This document shows, in pieces, positions 51,683 to 60,429 of a stretch of DNA of 64,000 nucleotides. Under the pieces are notes generated by a model. It was not told where the DNA came from, did not search any database, and saw only the letters and a list, made by a program, of their open reading frames with translations. The position numbers and the translations under genes were made by a program. This DNA comes from Sphingomonadales bacterium 12-68-11 (GTDB taxonomy: Bacteria; Pseudomonadota; Alphaproteobacteria; Sphingomonadales; Sphingomonadaceae). The DNA lies in contig NCCV01000004.1 of the NCBI GenBank assembly GCA_002279825.1, forward strand, positions 62,001-126,000, given 5' to 3'. Positions within the stretch are counted from its first letter, which is position 1; the number at the start of each line of letters is the position of its first letter.

Positions 51683-53092
51683 ATGAGCGAGATCGGCACT
51701 TCCATCCTCCAGACGCTGGGCGGGGCCAACAGCACCAGTCTCGTCTCGCTCGCCGACGACCTGGCGGCAGCGCAGTTCGAGCCGCGCATCGCGCGCCTCG
51801 CGGCCGCCAACGAGGCGCTCGACGCCAAGATTTCCGCCGCCTCGGCACTCAAGAACCAGCTCACCCAGCTCGCCACGGCGCTCGGTGAGCGCGTCCGCGC
51901 CGGCGATCTCGCGCCGACGCCGAAGATCGCCAATGGCGCCGTCGCGCAAGTGTCGCGCGCGAACTCGCGCCCGGCCGGCAGCTACTCGCTCGAAGTCCTC
52001 ACGCTGGCGGCGGCGCAGACGCTCACCGGGCCGCCGCTCGCGGATCCCACCACGGTCGTGGGCGGGGGCACCCTGACGCTGCGGTTCGGCGCGGTTGCCG
52101 GCGGGGCCTTCACTGCCGACGCGGCTCGCACGCCGGTGCCGGTCACGATCCCCGCCGGCGCCACGCTCGAACAAGTGGCCGAGGCGATCAACGGCGCGGG
52201 GGCCGGGGTGTCGGCCTACATCGCCCGCGCCGCCGACGGCGCCCGGCTGGTCCTCAAGGGTGCGGAAGGCGCGAACAGCGGTTTCGTGCTCGAAGCCGCT
52301 GGCGACCCCGGGCTGAGCGCGCTCGCCTGGGAGCCGGTCGCCGGCGCGCCCGACCGCTTGCTCAGCACCGCGCTCGACGCCGAATTCGAGATCGACGGGG
52401 TGCTGATGCGCGCGCCGACCAACAAAGTGGGCGAAGTGGCCCCCGGGCTGTCGCTGACGCTGACCGGGACCAATGCAGGCCTGCCCACGGCGATCACTTT
52501 CAACGAAGCCGCGCCGGCAATCACCTCGACAATGCAGGATCTCGTCGCCGCGCTCAACGAGATCGCCACGGCCCTCAACGACGCCACCGACCCGCAAAGC
52601 GGCGAACTCGCCCGCGACGACGGCGCTCGCGCGCTGCGCCGCCAGCTGTCCGCGCTCGGCAGCGCGGTGGTCATGCCCGGCGCGACCAACGGCGCGCCCG
52701 CGACGCTTGCCGAGCTGGGCCTGTCGATCAACCGCGACGGGGTGTTCAGCGTCAACCTCGCCACGCTGGAACGAGCGCTTGCCGACGATCCCGAGGGCGT
52801 CTCGGCAATGTTCACCAATGGGCTCAACGGCGTCTACGCCACGGTCGACAGGATCGCGCGCAACGCCTCGGCGGTCGGGACGCCAGGCTCGCTCGCCAGC
52901 TCGGTCAACCGCTATACCGCGCAGAAGACCCAGATCGACAAGGAGAGCCTCAAGGCCGTCGAAATGCAGGAAGCCATGACGGCCCGGCTGACCAAACAGT
53001 TCGCCGCTGCCGACGCTCAGGTGGCGGCTTCCAAGTCCACGCTGTCGTTCCTGCAGGCGCAGATCGACATGTGGAACAAGAGCGACGACTGA
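51683..53092 (+). CDS. fliD: Flagellar filament cap protein FliD
   Basis: 469 residues. The N-terminal FliD domain (GGANSTSLVSLADDLAAAQFEPRIARLAAANEALDAKISAASALKNQL) and the C-terminal domain with a final coiled coil (LKAVEMQEAMTARLTKQFAAADAQVAASKSTLSFLQAQIDMWNK) are typical. It caps the growing filament and assists flagellin folding. It begins 55 bases after flhB and is followed one base later by fliS. Confidence 0.93.
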   Translation: MSEIGTSILQTLGGANSTSLVSLADDLAAAQFEPRIARLAAANEALDAKISAASALKNQLTQLATALGERVRAGDLAPTPKIANGAVAQVSRANSRPAGSYSLEVLTLAAAQTLTGPPLADPTTVVGGGTLTLRFGAVAGGAFTADAARTPVPVTIPAGATLEQVAEAINGAGAGVSAYIARAADGARLVLKGAEGANSGFVLEAAGDPGLSALAWEPVAGAPDRLLSTALDAEFEIDGVLMRAPTNKVGEVAPGLSLTLTGTNAGLPTAITFNEAAPAITSTMQDLVAALNEIATALNDATDPQSGELARDDGARALRRQLSALGSAVVMPGATNGAPATLAELGLSINRDGVFSVNLATLERALADDPEGVSAMFTNGLNGVYATVDRIARNASAVGTPGSLASSVNRYTAQKTQIDKESLKAVEMQEAMTARLTKQFAAADAQVAASKSTLSFLQAQIDMWNKSDD

Positions 53093-53093
53093 G

Positions 53094-53462
53094 GTGCTAT
53101 CCTCCACCGATCCGCACGACGCCTATCACCGCGTCGAGTTCGACGCGCGCGTCAAGAGCGCCTCGCCGGCCGAACTGGTTCACATCTGCTACGACCAGTT
53201 GATCCTCTCGCTCAGCACCGCGCTGCTCGCCGAGCAGCGCCAGGATTCGCGGCTCAAGAGCCGGTCGATCACGCGCGCGCTGACCGCGCTCATGGCGCTC
53301 CAGCTTGGCATCGACCGCGAACATGCGATGGCCGATCTGCTCAGCGATTTCTACGGCGCCGCGCAGCGTTCGATCCTCGCCAGTTCAGTCAAGTTCGACC
53401 GCGAGTGCCTGATCCGGATCCGCGACGACTTCATGGAACTGCGGGCCGCGTTCCAGCTCTAG
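53094..53462 (+). CDS. fliS: Flagellin export chaperone FliS
   Basis: 122 residues, GTG start. The helical bundle with SPAELVHICYDQLILSLSTAL and LMALQLGIDREH followed by LSDFYGAAQRSILASS is the FliS pattern; it binds the flagellin C-terminus and prevents early polymerisation. Directly after fliD, as in most flagellar loci. Confidence 0.92.
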   Translation: MLSSTDPHDAYHRVEFDARVKSASPAELVHICYDQLILSLSTALLAEQRQDSRLKSRSITRALTALMALQLGIDREHAMADLLSDFYGAAQRSILASSVKFDRECLIRIRDDFMELRAAFQL

Positions 53463-53559
53463 CGCCTGGCCTTTGCCGGGTCAGAAGAAATGCGCCGCAC
53501 GCGGAAAAATCCCTGCCGGTTAACCTAGAAAACCCGCCGATTTGGCCGTTATTTGGGGC

Positions 53560-54681
53560 ATGACTGCCCTTGATCCTTCCGCGTTCTCCGAAAAGGCGGG
53601 TTTTCGTAGCTGGTTGGGGCTCGGCCGCGGGTCGGGCCCCGATCTATCCGACCTCAGGATGCTTGCCGCGCACTTGCGGGCCGCCGCGCCGGGATCGCGC
53701 GCCGATCTCATCGCTGCCATCACCGAGTTCGTCGACCGGCACGATCTCGACGTCTGCCCCTATTCGCTCGGCGCCGCGCACGACTACGTTTCGGGCGACG
53801 ATCCGCTGCTGATGCGGCTGATCGACGAGCGGGTCATGATCGGCCAGGCGGTCACCGTCGAGTGGCTGCGCAAGCTGCGCCGCCAGCACGAAGGCGACAG
53901 CGAAGCGACCGAGCTCCATCGCTCGTTCGAGAAGCTCGAGAAGCACCTGATCGAATTCGGCTCGACCGCCAGCGCGGCCCGCAAGGCGACCCAGGACTAC
54001 GGCAGCTCGCTCGAAGGCCACGCCGAGCAGCTCAACAATTCGACCGATCTGAGCGGCTCGGTCAGCGAGATTCTCAGCCTGGTGCGCGGCATGATCGCGC
54101 GCACCGATGAGATGGAAAAGGAAATGGCGCGCAGCGAGCGGCAGTCGGACACGCTGCGCCGCAACCTCGAGACGGCGCTGCGCTCGGCCGAACAGGACTT
54201 CCTCACCGGTCTGCCGAACCGCCGTGCGTTCGAGAAGACCTACGAGAACGAATACCGCGATGCGCGCGCCGCGATGGAGCACCTCGTCGTGGCATTCTGC
54301 GACATCGACCACTTCAAGCGGATCAACGACAATCACGGCCACGAGACCGGCGACCGGGTGCTCAAGGCCGTCGCGCGCAACCTGTCGGGCATTTCCAGCG
54401 ACCGCTGCTACATCGCGCGCCACGGCGGCGAAGAGTTTGTCGTCCTGATCCGCGGCAAGTCGCTGGTCGAAGCAAAAGAACTGCTCGACGCTGCCCGCAT
54501 CGAACTCAGCGAGCGCCATTTCGTCAACCGTCAGACCAAGGCCCCGATCGGCCATGTGACGTTTTCGGCGGGAATGGCCGACGTGTTCGCCTATTCCGAT
54601 CGGCGCGCCGCACTCAAGGCAGCAGACGCAGCACTATACATGGCGAAGGGTAACGGCCGGAACCAAATCCTTGCAGCGTAG
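53560..54681 (+). CDS. Diguanylate cyclase (GGDEF domain)
   Basis: 373 residues. The N-terminal 200 residues are helical with a coiled coil (ELHRSFEKLEKHLIEFGS and DEMEKEMARSERQSDTLRRNLETAL) and no recognised sensor. The C-terminal GGDEF domain has DFLTGLPNRRAFEK, FCDIDHFKRINDNHGHETGD and the active site GGEEF, so it should make cyclic di-GMP. An RxxD inhibitory site is not seen at the usual position. No membrane segment is visible. Its place between fliS and fliA suggests flagellar or motility control. Confidence 0.92.
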   Translation: MTALDPSAFSEKAGFRSWLGLGRGSGPDLSDLRMLAAHLRAAAPGSRADLIAAITEFVDRHDLDVCPYSLGAAHDYVSGDDPLLMRLIDERVMIGQAVTVEWLRKLRRQHEGDSEATELHRSFEKLEKHLIEFGSTASAARKATQDYGSSLEGHAEQLNNSTDLSGSVSEILSLVRGMIARTDEMEKEMARSERQSDTLRRNLETALRSAEQDFLTGLPNRRAFEKTYENEYRDARAAMEHLVVAFCDIDHFKRINDNHGHETGDRVLKAVARNLSGISSDRCYIARHGGEEFVVLIRGKSLVEAKELLDAARIELSERHFVNRQTKAPIGHVTFSAGMADVFAYSDRRAALKAADAALYMAKGNGRNQILAA

Positions 54682-54682
54682 T

Positions 54683-54696
54683 CTAACCTCGGTTAG
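54683..54696. repeat. Inverted repeat CTAACC-TC-GGTTAG
   Basis: Perfect 6-2-6 repeat immediately after the diguanylate cyclase stop, followed by CTTTC. It could be a weak terminator or an operator for the next gene. Confidence 0.4.
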
Positions 54697-54717
54697 CTTT
54701 CGTATGAAAGGAATGGT

Positions 54718-55152
54718 TTGCGCCTTGAACAGCATGACCCGCTGCCCTTCGAGCTGTGGCTTTCCGAACTAGGCAAGCTGGCCGAAGCCGCCGCAAGCGA
54801 GCTGGCCGAACATGAAGATCGGGCGGTGCGCCGCGCCTATTACTTGCTGCAGCTCGCGCCGCCTTCGCTCCGTGCCCTCGGTGATCCCGGTCTCGCGGAA
54901 AGCACGATCGAACTGCTGCTCGAGAACGGCCATGCCGAACAGGCGGCACGGCTGATCGCCGGCCCAGGGTCCACCATAACGCTCACACGCCCGCGTGCCA
55001 GGCACCGCCACCAGGCGGTGATTTCGGTGGCGGGCGCCCTATCCGCGCACGGCGAGGGGGATTCACCGGCCCTGGCGCTAGTTGGCGCGTGGACCGGGCT
55101 GTTCAGGAAAGCGCCCGAGCACGCGCTGCTTCGTCTGTCGGCATCGCGCTGA
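54718..55152 (+). CDS. Hypothetical protein in flagellar locus
   Basis: 144 residues, not recognised. The TTG start is supported by an AAAGGA site five bases upstream; ATG 54713 is out of frame and soon stops. The N-terminal two thirds are helical (LPFELWLSELGKLAEAAASELAEHEDRAVRRAYYLLQLAPPSLRAL). No signal peptide or membrane segment is visible. Its 3' end overlaps the convergent LuxR-type gene by about 50 bases, so the two transcripts would be antisense there. Position suggests a flagellar or regulatory role, but no function is claimed. Confidence 0.6.
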   Translation: MRLEQHDPLPFELWLSELGKLAEAAASELAEHEDRAVRRAYYLLQLAPPSLRALGDPGLAESTIELLLENGHAEQAARLIAGPGSTITLTRPRARHRHQAVISVAGALSAHGEGDSPALALVGAWTGLFRKAPEHALLRLSASR

Positions 55153-55765
55153 TGCTGGCGAGTTCGGCTTCGATTCCGATCCGGATCGCGGCGCTGGTCG
55201 AAGCCACCCCCAGCTTGCGCAGCGCGTTGAGGCGATAATCCTCGATCGTGCGCGGGCTGAGCTCGAGCAACTTGGCGATGCTCTTGTTGGAATGTCCGTC
55301 GAGCAGACAGGTCAGCACCTGGCGTTCGCGATCGGTCAGTTCGGCGACCCGGCGCTGCGCTTGCTGCCGGCGCAGCAGGGCGCCCCGGTTGCGCTCCATG
55401 AAGCGCTGCGAGTAATCGTAGGCGGCCATCAGGTCCTCGTCGGAGAACGGAGCCACCAGATAATCGGCGATACCGCCGTGCGCCGCGCGAACGATCTGCG
55501 CCGGATCCGGCTGATCGGTGAACACGATGACCGGGAGGAACACCTGCGCGCGGTACAGGGCCTCGGTAAGCCACGAGGTGTCGCCATCGGGGACCGCGAT
55601 CAGAATGGCGCCCGCGGCAGGCTGCGCCGCTATCAGTTCATCGAGCGTGTCATAGATCTCGGCGTGGCCGCCCCATCCGGCAATCTTCATCGCCAGCGAA
55701 GCCCTCATGCCGTGGTCGCTGTCGATGACGTGGAAAGACCGCACGAACGCCTGCGGTGTGTTCAT
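55103..55765 (-). CDS. LuxR/FixJ-type regulator with degenerate receiver
   Basis: 220 residues. The C-terminal LuxR helix-turn-helix is clear (LTDRERQVLTCLLDGHSNKSIAKLLELSPRTIEDYRLNALRKLGV). The N-terminal receiver keeps an acidic pair (VIDSD), but the phospho-acceptor position is Ala (ILIAVPDGD) and the conserved Lys is Ala (VAPFSDEDL). It is therefore a pseudo-receiver, probably phosphorylation-independent. It is encoded among flagellar genes, so a motility target is plausible. Confidence 0.88.
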   Translation of the reverse strand: MNTPQAFVRSFHVIDSDHGMRASLAMKIAGWGGHAEIYDTLDELIAAQPAAGAILIAVPDGDTSWLTEALYRAQVFLPVIVFTDQPDPAQIVRAAHGGIADYLVAPFSDEDLMAAYDYSQRFMERNRGALLRRQQAQRRVAELTDRERQVLTCLLDGHSNKSIAKLLELSPRTIEDYRLNALRKLGVASTSAAIRIGIEAELASISAMPTDEAARARALS

Positions 55766-55968
55766 TCGATCTGCCCCCGCCGAGCGAAAGGCGCGATCCC
55801 GCGCGCCGCCGCCTGACCCAAACTGCGAACCGCATCGACTTTCGCACGGGCTGTTGTTGACCGAGCCGAGGTGCTTACGCCGATGCTAGTCGGCCGCTGC
55901 GTAACCGTAAAAGTACTGTGCCGCAAACCGTTTTCGACCCAAAATCGGACAAAACGTCCCAATCTGGG
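55766..55968 (-). promoter_or_regulatory. Non-coding region upstream of the LuxR-type gene
   Basis: 203 bases between the end of fliA and the LuxR-type start. It contains the inverted repeat CGTTTT-N16-AAAACG (55929-55956). No clear -35/-10 was found. Confidence 0.35.
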
Positions 55969-56721
55969 TTACTTTATTGCGTATCGGGCCGCTCCGCTGT
56001 TCTCGCCCTGCTCAAGCCGCTCCCGGACTTTCTGCAGAGCCTGATCCTTCAACTGGTGGATACGCGGCACGCTCAAGCCGAGGATGCCAGCGATCTCGGC
56101 GAGGTTGAGTTCATCGACGTAGTAGAGCTGGATGACCAGTTGCAGGCGCTCGGGCAGGGCCGCGACCGCGGCGACCAGGCTGTCGCGGTTCTCTTCCGAG
56201 ATGAGCTGCTCGAGCGCGTCGGGGGTCATGTCGCGGAAAGCCAGGTCGCCGTCGGAATAGGCCTCGTCCATCGGGGCGAACTGCAGCGGCATGCTCGACG
56301 CGCGCAGCGCCGCCAGTTCGGCCGGTTCGATGTCCATCGCGCGCGCCATTTCGGCATCGCTCGGGGTCCGGCCGAGCTGGCTCCACAAGCCGTCTTCCAC
56401 CCCGCGCAGCTCGCGCCGGCGCTGGGCGGCCCCGCGCGAGAGCGGGGCGAAACGCCGCAACTGATCGATCATCGCGCCCTTGACGCGGATCTTGGCATAG
56501 GCGGCGAAGCCTTCGGAATCGTTCCCGGAATGGCGCTGCGCGCACTCGGTCAGCGCAACCAGGCCGGCCTGGATGAGATCTTCCGGTTCGATCCCGGCCC
56601 GGGCGGAGCCGTGCAGGTGCCAGGCCAGCTTGCGAACCATCGGCGCGAAGCGCGCGACGATATCGGCGACCGGTTCGCTGTAGGCGCGGGCGGTGACGAG
56701 GGCTCTTGGATTGCGGGTCAT
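55969..56721 (-). CDS. fliA: Flagellar sigma factor FliA (sigma-28)
   Basis: 250 residues. Region 2 (APMVRKLAWHLHGSARAGIEPEDLIQAGLVALTECAQRH ... GFAAYAKIRVKGAMIDQLRRF), region 3 and region 4 (LPERLQLVIQLYYVDELNLAEIAGILGLSVPRIHQLKDQALQKVR) are all present. It directs transcription of late flagellar genes such as flagellin and is inhibited by FlgM, encoded nearby. The start overlaps the flhA stop by four bases, so it is made with the export gate. Confidence 0.94.
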   Translation of the reverse strand: MTRNPRALVTARAYSEPVADIVARFAPMVRKLAWHLHGSARAGIEPEDLIQAGLVALTECAQRHSGNDSEGFAAYAKIRVKGAMIDQLRRFAPLSRGAAQRRRELRGVEDGLWSQLGRTPSDAEMARAMDIEPAELAALRASSMPLQFAPMDEAYSDGDLAFRDMTPDALEQLISEENRDSLVAAVAALPERLQLVIQLYYVDELNLAEIAGILGLSVPRIHQLKDQALQKVRERLEQGENSGAARYAIK

Positions 56722-58829
56722 GCAGCAAGGCTTTCGGCAGTGGAGAGGGCGGGCGCATCGAGAGCGCGACCGTCGTTTTCGTCGCCAACCACCGCCAGAA
56801 CCTCGATCGGCTGGGTCGGCGGCAGTTCGGAGATGGACAGCACCAGGCAGGCGGGCGCGCGCAGGCGCAGCAGTCCGGCGATCGCCCGGCGCGTGCCGGG
56901 CTGGACGATCATCGCCGGCGCGACCGCGCCGGGAGCACGGCCGCCGCAGATCTGCGCCACGCGCTCGCCGATGTTGCGGGCCAGCTCGGGCTCGATGATC
57001 GGCTCGCCGGTCGCCGGATCGCGCAGGCCCTGCAGGATCATGTCCTCGAGGCGCGCGTCGAGCGTGATGACCGGCAGCGGCTGGTTGGGCGGGCAGATCC
57101 GCCCGACCAGTAAGGCGCCGAGGTCGGCGCGCACCGCGTCGATGAGCTGTTCGTGGTCGAGCGTGCGCTGCACCGCCACGCTCAAGCTGGCGAGGATCGG
57201 CAGCGGGTGGTTGAGCGGAATGCCTTCGCGCAGCAGGCTGCGCAGCAGCCGGGTCATCGCCGCAAGCGTCAGGGGCTGCGGGAAGACCGTATCGACCAGT
57301 TGCGCGGCGTGTTCCTTGACCGATTGCAGCAAGTCGTGGACCTGATCGGGCCCGAGCAGCTGCTCGGGCTGGCGGGTCAGCAACTGGTTGAGGTGGGTCG
57401 CCACCACCGTGCCGGCATCGACCGTCAGGTAGCCTTCGGCGATCGCGTGATCCTTCTGCGCACGGTCGATCCAGATCGCCGGGCAGCCGAAGCTCGGATC
57501 GCGGGTGTCCTCGCCGGCCAGCGTGGTGACCGAGAGGACTTCGCCGGCGTCGATCGCCAGCACTTTGTCCGCCCGGATGTTCGCGCCGCCGAGCGGGACC
57601 CCGCCGAGCAGGATGCGGTAGTCGTTGGGTTGCAGGTCGATCGCGTCGCGGATGCGGAACTGCGGCACGATGAAGCCGAGCTCCTGGCAGAGCTGCCGCC
57701 GCACCCCGGTGATCCGCGCCACCAGCGGCGAACCGCGCCGGTCGTCGATCAGCCCGACCAGGCCATAGCCGACTTCGATCGTCACCAGCGTGTGATCGCT
57801 GACTTCGTCGATGTCGATCCGGGCGGGATCGCGTTCGACCACCGGCTCGACCGGGCTCGCGGCAATCTCGGCGCGCTTGCGCAGTTTCCACCAGACCGCT
57901 CCCGCGATTGCGGCGGCGGGCAGGAAGATCGTCTGGGGCATGGCCGGGATCAGGCCCACCGCCGCCAGAATTCCGGCAACCGGCAGCCAGGTGCGCGGAT
58001 TGGCGAACTGGCCGCCGATCTGGCCCGAGAGGTCGCGGCTGTCGGACACCCGGGTGACGATCACCGCGGCGGCGATCGACAGCAGCAGCGCGGGCACCTG
58101 CGCGACCAGCGCGTCGCCCACTGCCAGCGTGATGTAGCGTTCGGCCGCGGTCGAGGCGTCGAGCCCGTGGCTGATCATGCCCAGGCAGAAGCCGGCGATG
58201 ACATTGAGGCCCAGGATCAGCAGGGCCGCGATCGCGTCGCCTTTCACGAACTTGCTGGCGCCGTCCATCGAACCGTAGAAGTCGGCTTCGGTCGAAACCT
58301 CGCGGCGCCGCGCGCGGGCTTCGTCGGCGGTCATCAGACCGGCGGCGAGATCGGCGTCGATCGCCATCTGCTTGCCCGGCAAGGCGTCGAGCGTGAAGCG
58401 CGCCGAAACCTCGGATACGCGGCCCGCGCCTTTGGTGACCACCACCAGGTTGATCACCATCAGGACCAGGAACACGAACAGCCCGACCGCGAAGTTGTTG
58501 CCGATCAGGAACGCCCCGAACGCCTCGATCACGTGTCCGGCGGCGGCCCCGCCCTCATGCCCGTTGACCAGAATCACGCGGGTCGAGGCGACGTTGAGCG
58601 CGAGCCGCAGCAACGTCGCGAACAGCAGCACCGATGGGAACGATGAGAAGTCGAGCGGCTTCTGCGCATTCATCGCCGCCATCAGGATGGCCACCGAAAG
58701 CGCGAAGTTCAGCACGAAGAACACGTCCAGCACGAAGGCCGGTATCGGCATGATCATCAACAGGACGATCGTCAGGATACCGAGCGGCAGGACGAAGCCC
58801 GCGCCATTGGGCAGGAAGCGGGCCATCAC
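56718..58829 (-). CDS. flhA: Flagellar export gate protein FlhA
   Basis: 703 residues, full length. Eight membrane helices occupy the N-terminal half, with the FHIPEP-type conserved loop (GAGRVSEVSARFTLDALPGKQMAIDADLAAGLMTADEAR). The large cytoplasmic domain forms the nonameric export ring. It lies in an operon transglycosylase-flhA-fliA with four-base overlaps on both sides, downstream of a sigma-54 promoter. Confidence 0.97.
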   Translation of the reverse strand: MMARFLPNGAGFVLPLGILTIVLLMIMPIPAFVLDVFFVLNFALSVAILMAAMNAQKPLDFSSFPSVLLFATLLRLALNVASTRVILVNGHEGGAAAGHVIEAFGAFLIGNNFAVGLFVFLVLMVINLVVVTKGAGRVSEVSARFTLDALPGKQMAIDADLAAGLMTADEARARRREVSTEADFYGSMDGASKFVKGDAIAALLILGLNVIAGFCLGMISHGLDASTAAERYITLAVGDALVAQVPALLLSIAAAVIVTRVSDSRDLSGQIGGQFANPRTWLPVAGILAAVGLIPAMPQTIFLPAAAIAGAVWWKLRKRAEIAASPVEPVVERDPARIDIDEVSDHTLVTIEVGYGLVGLIDDRRGSPLVARITGVRRQLCQELGFIVPQFRIRDAIDLQPNDYRILLGGVPLGGANIRADKVLAIDAGEVLSVTTLAGEDTRDPSFGCPAIWIDRAQKDHAIAEGYLTVDAGTVVATHLNQLLTRQPEQLLGPDQVHDLLQSVKEHAAQLVDTVFPQPLTLAAMTRLLRSLLREGIPLNHPLPILASLSVAVQRTLDHEQLIDAVRADLGALLVGRICPPNQPLPVITLDARLEDMILQGLRDPATGEPIIEPELARNIGERVAQICGGRAPGAVAPAMIVQPGTRRAIAGLLRLRAPACLVLSISELPPTQPIEVLAVVGDENDGRALDAPALSTAESLAA

Positions 58830-59668
58830 AGGTCGAAGGCTTTCAGCTTGGCATAGGCCGCGCGCACATTATCGGGCGCCGCGCCGCCGCCGAAGGTCCG
58901 GGCAAGGGTGTCGACCATCGAGGGGCGGCCGTGCGGAGCGTGATCGCCGGCGGCGGCGAAGAACTCGCGCGCGACCGGGCCGAGCGGGACGGGCGGCTGC
59001 TGGGCGAGCGGCGAGGGCGCGCGGAACGCTCCGGCGCGAACGGCCGGCGCAATCTCGGCGCCGGCTTGGTCCATCCGCGTGCGGAAATGGTCCATCACCT
59101 CGGTCAGCGAGCGCGCGCCGCCGGCGCCGTAGAACACCCCGCGGTTGGCCGCAGCCGCTTGCGGAAACAGCGCGGCCGCCGAGGCATCGGGCGTTTGCTG
59201 CAAGCTGGTCAGGAAACGCGCGGCACCGTCGGCGCCGAGGAAGTGGGCGAGATAGAGCTCGGCATGGTCGGGCTCGCGGCCGAGCGTGCCGGTCAGCGTG
59301 GCGCGGTTGTCGCGGGCGAGTTCGGCGGCCATCAGCGAGGCCGCGTCCGGATCGTAGCGCAGCGCCATGATCTCGCCGCGCAGCGCCGGGTCGGTCACGC
59401 GCCCGCCGTCGATCGCCTGGCTGGCCCAGCCGAGCCCGTACTGGTCGCCGTGCTTGTCGAGGGTGTCGAGCCAGGTGCCGCCGATGAACTGGTAGAGCCC
59501 GGCCGCGCTCGAGGTGCCGGCGCGGGCATGCGGGTCGAGGCTCGATTCGAGCTTGGCCTGAGCCAACAGGTAATTGAAGTCGATCCCGGTGGCTTCGGCG
59601 GCGCGCGCGATGGCGCCGCGCACGTCCGGTGTCCCGCCCCCTTGGCCGACTGCTTGGACCCCGCTCAA
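58826..59668 (-). CDS. Flagellum-associated lytic transglycosylase (SLT domain)
   Basis: 280 residues. The N-terminal SLT-like domain has the catalytic Glu in LAQAKLESSLDPHAR, followed by SSAAGLYQFIGGTWLD. It would cut peptidoglycan to let the rod pass, the role of the FlgJ C-terminal domain in other bacteria. No FlgJ rod-capping domain and no classical signal peptide are visible; export through the flagellar apparatus is possible. First gene after the sigma-54 promoter at 59705-59719, overlapping flhA. Confidence 0.88.
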   Translation of the reverse strand: MSGVQAVGQGGGTPDVRGAIARAAEATGIDFNYLLAQAKLESSLDPHARAGTSSAAGLYQFIGGTWLDTLDKHGDQYGLGWASQAIDGGRVTDPALRGEIMALRYDPDAASLMAAELARDNRATLTGTLGREPDHAELYLAHFLGADGAARFLTSLQQTPDASAAALFPQAAAANRGVFYGAGGARSLTEVMDHFRTRMDQAGAEIAPAVRAGAFRAPSPLAQQPPVPLGPVAREFFAAAGDHAPHGRPSMVDTLARTFGGGAAPDNVRAAYAKLKAFDL

Positions 59669-59704
59669 CTATGCCTCCGGTCAAAACTTACCGGAAGCTC
59701 TTAA

Positions 59705-59719
59705 GCAAGGGCCGTGCCA
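59705..59719 (-). promoter_or_regulatory. Sigma-54 promoter of the transglycosylase-flhA-fliA operon
   Basis: On the minus strand TGGCACG-GCCC-TTGC followed by T, a perfect -24/-12 match. The predicted start is near 59693, 25 bases before the gene. Confidence 0.88.
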
Positions 59720-59738
59720 GATTGGGCGATGAGGTCCG

Positions 59739-60071
59739 TCAGGCGAGGCGGGCGTAACCGGCGCGCGCGCCGGCGAGCTTGTAAACCCCGGGCGCGCCGG
59801 TCAGCGCGTCGAGCCGCGAGGACACATTGGCCGCGACCAGGTTGCGCACCTGGCGGTTGACCTCGTTGAGGCGGCGCGTGGCCTCGATCAAGCCGCGGCA
59901 TTCTTCGTCGAGATTGTCGTTGGAGGCGCGCGAGAGACGATCGCACAGCGCGGTCTTGTCGGCGGCGCAGCCCATGATCGCCTCGAGGTCGAGGCCGGCA
60001 AGCGCCTGCCGTTCCTGCTCCATCACGGCAAGCATTTGCCGCAGGGCGTCCTTGGTCTGGGCCAGGCTCAT
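59739..60071 (-). CDS. flgN: FlgN-like flagellar chaperone
   Basis: 110 residues, helical (MSLAQTKDALRQMLAVMEQERQALAGLDLEAIMGCAADKTALCDRL). FlgN chaperones the hook-filament junction proteins. Assignment rests on the helical family pattern and the flgM-flgN coupling (four-base overlap). The first codons contain a CGGCAA-N4-TTGCCG palindrome at 60026-60041. Confidence 0.82.
   Translation of the reverse strand: MSLAQTKDALRQMLAVMEQERQALAGLDLEAIMGCAADKTALCDRLSRASNDNLDEECRGLIEATRRLNEVNRQVRNLVAANVSSRLDALTGAPGVYKLAGARAGYARLA
60026..60041. promoter_or_regulatory. Enhancer-like palindrome CGGCAA-GCAT-TTGCCG
   Basis: Perfect 6-4-6 palindrome within flgN, about 310-325 bases upstream of the sigma-54 promoter at 59705-59719. 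Same pattern as in fliK and upstream of flgB. Confidence 0.6.
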
Positions 60072-60349
60072 GCCGCGTCCCCGGTAGGACGATGGGCCGC
60101 GATCAGCGCGTCGGCGATCAGGTCGGGCCGCAGCCGGTAGCTGCCGCTCGCGATGGCCTCGCTGATGCTGTCGACGCGCTCCTGGTCGATCGGCGGCGTC
60201 TGGGTTTCGAGCAGCGGGCTGCGCGTGACCTCGACGTTGAGATCGCGCTCGCCACTGACCGCCTGGTCGACTGGGCGGGCGCGCTCGATCGGCGCCACCG
60301 GGTCGCCGGCGCTTACGATACGCAGAGGCTGAATCTCGCTCGGTTGCAC
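60068..60349 (-). CDS. flgM: Anti-sigma-28 factor FlgM
   Basis: 93 residues with GTG start at 60349. The C-terminal part (DQERVDSISEAIASGSYRLRPDLIADALIAA) is the FlgM sigma-binding domain; the N-terminal half is disordered, as expected. GTG was chosen because GGAG lies six bases upstream, the length fits the family, and a sigma-28-like promoter (60379-60404) would start transcription downstream of the alternative ATG at 60379. Overlaps flgN by four bases. Confidence 0.88.
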   Translation of the reverse strand: MQPSEIQPLRIVSAGDPVAPIERARPVDQAVSGERDLNVEVTRSPLLETQTPPIDQERVDSISEAIASGSYRLRPDLIADALIAAHRPTGDAA

Positions 60350-60378
60350 CGCGCCGCTCCATAACAGGCTTACGCCCA

Positions 60379-60404
60379 TAGACGGCAGAAGGAGGAGAAG
60401 TTTA
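60379..60404 (-). promoter_or_regulatory. Sigma-28-like promoter of flgM
   Basis: On the minus strand TAAACTTC, then GCCGTCTA; TAAA and GCCG are separated by 14 bases (15 is usual). It predicts a short leader ending at the GTG start of flgM. Confidence 0.6.
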
Positions 60405-60429
60405 AGCATTTGGCGATAGGTCGCGTCGG

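Noticed and set aside
53536..53543. GCCGATTT as a sigma-28 -10 before the diguanylate cyclase
   Set aside because: No TAAA at the required distance (CGGT is there), and it lies too close to the start codon.
58372..58382. TTGCCCGGCAA in flhA as a further enhancer site
   Set aside because: Half-sites are in the opposite arrangement with a one-base spacer, so it is not the CGGCAA-N4-TTGCCG pattern.
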